Shown: positions 6,831-8,584 of the stretch, piece after piece
How the letters are laid out: every line of letters starts with the position of its first letter
How positions within the stretch are numbered: position 1 is the first letter of the stretch
Source of the DNA: UM-FILTER-38-24 sp041663205
GTDB lineage: Bacteria > Patescibacteriota > Gracilibacteria > UBA1369 > LOWO2-01-FULL-3
Assembly: GCA_041663205.1 (NCBI GenBank)
Contig: JBAZQZ010000036.1
Coordinates: 1-8,584 of the forward strand
Direction: 5' to 3'
DNA length: 8,584 bases
Notes under the pieces: generated by a model
What the model was told of the DNA's origin: nothing
Databases searched by the model: none
What the model saw: the letters and a program-made list of their open reading frames with translations, nothing else
Translations under genes and position numbers: made by a program

Positions 6831-6853
6831 CTCAAAATCTTTTGAGTTTTTTT
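6831..6853 (+). terminator. Intrinsic terminator after tRNA-Gly
   Basis: CTCAAA (6831-6836) pairs with TTTGAG (6841-6846), extendable by an A-T pair inside, and is directly followed by seven T (6847-6853). The compact stem and uninterrupted T-run, ten bases after the tRNA CCA, fit a Rho-independent terminator. Confidence 0.8.
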
Positions 6854-6877
6854 GCAACAAAACTTTCTTAAAGATTA

Positions 6878-6906
6878 TTGACGGTGAGCGTACGCTCACC
6901 TATAAT
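6878..6906 (+). promoter_or_regulatory. Consensus sigma70 promoter of the RhuM-family gene
   Basis: TTGACG (6878-6883) and a perfect TATAAT (6901-6906) are separated by exactly 17 bp. Transcription should start near 6913, leaving about 17 nt before ATG 6930 with no Shine-Dalgarno motif. Nearly the whole core promoter between the two boxes is an inverted repeat, described separately. Confidence 0.85.
6883..6900 (+). promoter_or_regulatory. Perfect 18-bp palindrome in the promoter spacer (operator candidate)
   Basis: GGTGAGCGTACGCTCACC is a perfect inverted repeat of two 9-bp halves with no gap. It starts at the last base of the -35 hexamer and ends right before the -10 hexamer. A bound dimeric protein would occlude RNA polymerase. 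The downstream product has a helix-turn-helix-like N-terminal segment, so self-repression is a reasonable inference. The T-run needed for a terminator is absent. Confidence 0.65.
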
Positions 6907-6929
6907 ACAAACGTTTAAAAACAAAACAT

Positions 6930-7523
6930 ATGAAAAAAGAAAACGGGATAATAATTTATCAAGCAAAAACAGGAGCAATCGAGCTTAAAGAAGATGTTTC
7001 GGCGGAAACGATATGGGCAACTTTACAACAAATTGCCGATCTTTTTGAGACAGATAAATCAGGTATCTCTCGACATATAAAAAATATTTTAAACTCCGAA
7101 GAGCTCGATTTTAAGGCAACTGTTGCAATTTTTGCAACAGTTCAAAAAGAGGGAGGGCGTGAGGTATTACGCGATATTGAGTACTTCAATTTGGACATGA
7201 TTATCTCAGTTGGTTATCGTGTAAATTCGAAAAAAGCTACGACATTTCGCCAATGGGCAACCAAAACCTTGCATCAACACATCGTTGATGGCTATACGAT
7301 CAACAAAAAACGGCTCGCGAAAAATTATGATTTATTTTTAAAGGCCGTTGAGCAAGTAAAAACATTATTGCCATCTGGCGGAGCTGTTGGAGCAACTGAT
7401 GCACTCGAATTGATAAAAATGTTCGCGAACACTTGGTTTTCACTCGATGCATACGATAAAGAAAATTTTCCAAAAACAGGTGTAACAAAGAAAGAATTTC
7501 AACTCACGGCACTTAGATTCTAG
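6930..7523 (+). pseudogene. RhuM-family protein, truncated by IS30 insertion (Fic/Doc part missing)
   Basis: The readable product has 197 residues. It matches the virulence RhuM family pattern: an IIIYQ-type first strand (7-11), a helix-turn-helix-like segment (31-54, LQQIADLFETDKSGISRHIKN), the ATV-IFATVQKEG motif (63-75), and a very typical YFNLDMIISVGYRVNSKKATTFRQWATKTLHQHIVDGYTIN block (85-125). A helical linker with ALELIKMFANTWFSLDAYDKE follows (158-178). Many relatives continue after 'LTA' into a Fic/Doc domain carrying HPFxDGNKR, total about 330 residues. Here the frame meets the IS30 left inverted repeat at 7517, and the stop TAG (7521-7523) belongs to that repeat. The last residues are therefore IS-encoded. 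The intact promoter suggests the N-terminal, possibly DNA-binding, part may still be made without the AMP-transferase-type domain. The RhuM call is firm; the lost Fic domain is inferred from family knowledge. Confidence 0.85.
7118..7142 (+). repeat. Perfect inverted repeat inside the RhuM-family gene
   Basis: AACTGTTGCAA (7118-7128) and TTGCAACAGTT (7132-7142) are perfect complements around a TTT loop. The repeat encodes the conserved TVAIFATV motif, whose near-symmetric residues may produce the palindrome by coding alone. Confidence 0.6.
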
Positions 7524-8490
7524 ATCGAATCGCAACTTTTCCTGAGAAGACTTCTTGCGGAGTGTGATAATTAAGCCGTTTTCTAGGTCTATTATTTATC
7601 AACTTCACTGCTTTTTGCAAATCAAAATCTGTAATTTTTGTAAAATCTGTGCCTTTTGGAAAGAATTGTCGAAGCAATCCGTTCGTATTTTCGTTTGTTC
7701 CACGTTCCCATGAATGATATGGATATGCAAAATATATGGCTGTTTTTAGCCATATTCCAGTTGTTTCATGTTCAGAAAATTCAGAGCCATTATCGTAAGT
7801 AATCGTGCATAATTTCTTTTTCGAAAGTTTTGAAAATTCAGCTATTGTTGTTGTTCTAACTTTTTCTGCGAGAGCCCTTTCAAGCCTATTGGCAAGCAAA
7901 TATCCACTTTTTCGATCGACATGGGTCAAAAGGGCAGATTTTTTGTCTCCGCCTCTGACTGTATCGCCTTCCCAGTCACCAATTCTTGCTCGTTTTTCGA
8001 CTATTTTCGGTCTGGTGTCTATACGCCGTTTCTTGGCTTCTTCTCTGTATTTTTCACGATCTACAGTTCCATGTCTTCTACGATATTTACCTTTTTTGCC
8101 TCTGAAATATTTTTTCAAATCAGGTCTTTCATTGTATACAATTTGATAGATGGTTTCGTGACACAGTTTGAGCCCTTTTTGGCTTAATTTAGCGGCTATT
8201 TGCTGAGGCGACCAATATTTCTTTAGTTTTCTGATGACATATTGTTTTAGTGAAGATTTTGAGCACAATTTTTTGAATTTTTGATTCGCTTTCGTTCTCC
8301 GTTTTTTCAGTTTTTTCTTTGCTGTTTTTACTGAATATTTACCGTTTTTTCCTTTGTTTCTGGCTAGTTCTTTTGAAATCGTTGATTTAGGTCTATTCAA
8401 TATTTCTGCAATCTTCTTTTGGCTTAGATTAGAGCAAAACAATTTTTCTAGAACTATTCGTTCCTTTGAGCTAAGCTGTTTGTGGGACAT
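7513..8490 (-). CDS. IS30-family transposase
   Basis: This intact 325-residue DDE transposase cuts and joins the element ends. An N-terminal HTH_38-type helix-turn-helix spans about 6-45 (LSSKERIVLEKLF...KSTISKELARNK), followed by a very Lys/Arg-rich linker and a second helical region (84-118, YWSPQQIAAKLSQKG). The catalytic core carries D176 (GDWEGDTV), D233 (YDNGSEF) and E267 (RGTNENTNGLLRQFFPKGTDF), with 33 residues between the last two, as usual for IS30. The C-terminal NNRPRKRLNYHTPQEVF is typical too. The last seven residues are coded by the inverted repeat, and the TAA stop (7515-7513) lies outside it in target DNA. No frameshift is seen, so the element may be active. Confidence 0.97.
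   Translation of the reverse strand: MSHKQLSSKERIVLEKLFCSNLSQKKIAEILNRPKSTISKELARNKGKNGKYSVKTAKKKLKKRRTKANQKFKKLCSKSSLKQYVIRKLKKYWSPQQIAAKLSQKGLKLCHETIYQIVYNERPDLKKYFRGKKGKYRRRHGTVDREKYREEAKKRRIDTRPKIVEKRARIGDWEGDTVRGGDKKSALLTHVDRKSGYLLANRLERALAEKVRTTTIAEFSKLSKKKLCTITYDNGSEFSEHETTGIWLKTAIYFAYPYHSWERGTNENTNGLLRQFFPKGTDFTKITDFDLQKAVKLINNRPRKRLNYHTPQEVFSGKVAIRSRI
7517..7537 (+). repeat. Left terminal inverted repeat of the IS30 element
   Basis: It reads ATTCTAG, A, TCGAATCG, C, AACT. It matches the reverse complement of the right end except at the two single bases (positions 7524 and 7533). It supplies the stop codon of the RhuM-family frame on plus and codes the transposase C-terminus on minus. 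Confidence 0.85.
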
Positions 8491-8506
8491 CTTTTTTGGG
8501 GTTAAT

Positions 8507-8533
8507 GATATGATTCAGCATCACTATCATATC
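8507..8533 (-). promoter_or_regulatory. Inverted repeat upstream of the transposase gene
   Basis: GATATGAT (8507-8514) and ATCATATC (8526-8533) are perfect 8-bp arms separated by 11 bp. They lie 17-43 bp upstream of the transposase ATG and inside the element. They could be an internal transposase or regulator site, or a hairpin in the mRNA leader. A TATGAT -10-like hexamer lies in the arm, but no convincing -35 box is seen. Confidence 0.4.
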
Positions 8534-8553
8534 CCAACTAGATGTCCTCTTTT

Positions 8554-8574
8554 AGTTTCGATTCGAACTAGAAT
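8554..8574 (+). repeat. Right terminal inverted repeat of the IS30 element
   Basis: It reads AGTT, T, CGATTCGA, A, CTAGAAT on the plus strand, the near-perfect complement of the left end. The ten bases beyond it (8575-8584) are host flank; they are too few to tell whether the RhuM-family gene resumes. Confidence 0.85.
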
Positions 8575-8584
8575 TCACCACCCG

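Larger units (their letters stand above)
7517..8574 (-). mobile_element. IS30-family insertion sequence, 1058 bp
   Basis: The element is bounded by 21-bp imperfect inverted repeats matching at 19 of 21 positions and contains one intact transposase gene. Length and organisation fit IS30 (about 1.0-1.2 kb). It interrupts a RhuM-family gene at 7517. No clear target-site duplication is visible: TTAG precedes the left end and TCAC follows the right end. An AT duplication is possible only if the outer two bases of each repeat are counted as target. Only ten bases of right flank are available. Confidence 0.85.

Noticed and set aside
7805..8187. Plus-strand frames opposite the transposase
   Set aside because: The minus strand encodes a complete IS30 transposase with all three catalytic residues; the plus frames are shadows.
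1..8584. CRISPR array, integrase or complete new defence system
   Set aside because: No regularly spaced direct repeats, Cas-like motifs or further system genes are present; the only candidate defence or toxin component is the truncated RhuM-family gene.

Overview
The window looks like a chromosomal segment from a small-genome bacterium, most likely a member of the Candidate Phyla Radiation (Patescibacteria). Support for this is indirect: A+T-rich DNA, compact housekeeping genes, a bacterial-type LeuRS, and no Shine-Dalgarno motif before any start codon. UGA acts as a stop (it ends the membrane-protein gene) and glycines use GGN, so the UGA=Gly code of Gracilibacteria/Absconditabacteria does not apply. 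The phylum is an inference; the gene identities are much firmer.

Layout. Positions 1-2195 (minus) hold leuS, leucyl-tRNA synthetase, cut by the window edge before its C-terminal end. Upstream on the same strand lie a membrane-anchored single-PAS-domain protein (2262-2927), with a near-consensus promoter beside a G-rich block, and a multi-pass membrane protein of unknown function (3030-3977). A short divergent promoter region separates these from the plus-strand pair rpsO (S15, 4062-4325) and pnp (polynucleotide phosphorylase, 4491-6677), the classical rpsO-pnp arrangement. The pnp start codon lies inside a predicted nested hairpin. A strong hairpin after pnp (6691-6720) is a likely terminator and overlaps a good promoter for tRNA-Gly(GCC) (6747-6821), which has its own terminator.

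After the tRNA the content becomes accessory. A textbook sigma70 promoter, whose 17-bp spacer lies within a perfect 18-bp palindrome, drives a RhuM-family gene (6930-7523). Its relatives usually continue into a Fic/Doc toxin domain, but here an IS30-family element (7517-8574, transposase on minus) ends the reading frame at about residue 195. The two convergent ORFs overlap by 11 bp: the RhuM stop lies in the IS inverted repeat and the transposase stop lies in the interrupted target DNA.

How the parts fit: leuS, rpsO, pnp and tRNA-Gly are core translation and RNA-turnover genes. The PAS and membrane proteins are lineage-specific envelope proteins. The tRNA-Gly gene marks the core/accessory boundary, beyond which a RhuM/Fic-type gene has been inactivated by an insertion sequence. 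I see no CRISPR array or complete new defence system. The most unusual signals are the operator-like palindrome before the truncated RhuM gene, the hairpin around the pnp start, and the combined terminator and promoter between pnp and tRNA-Gly.
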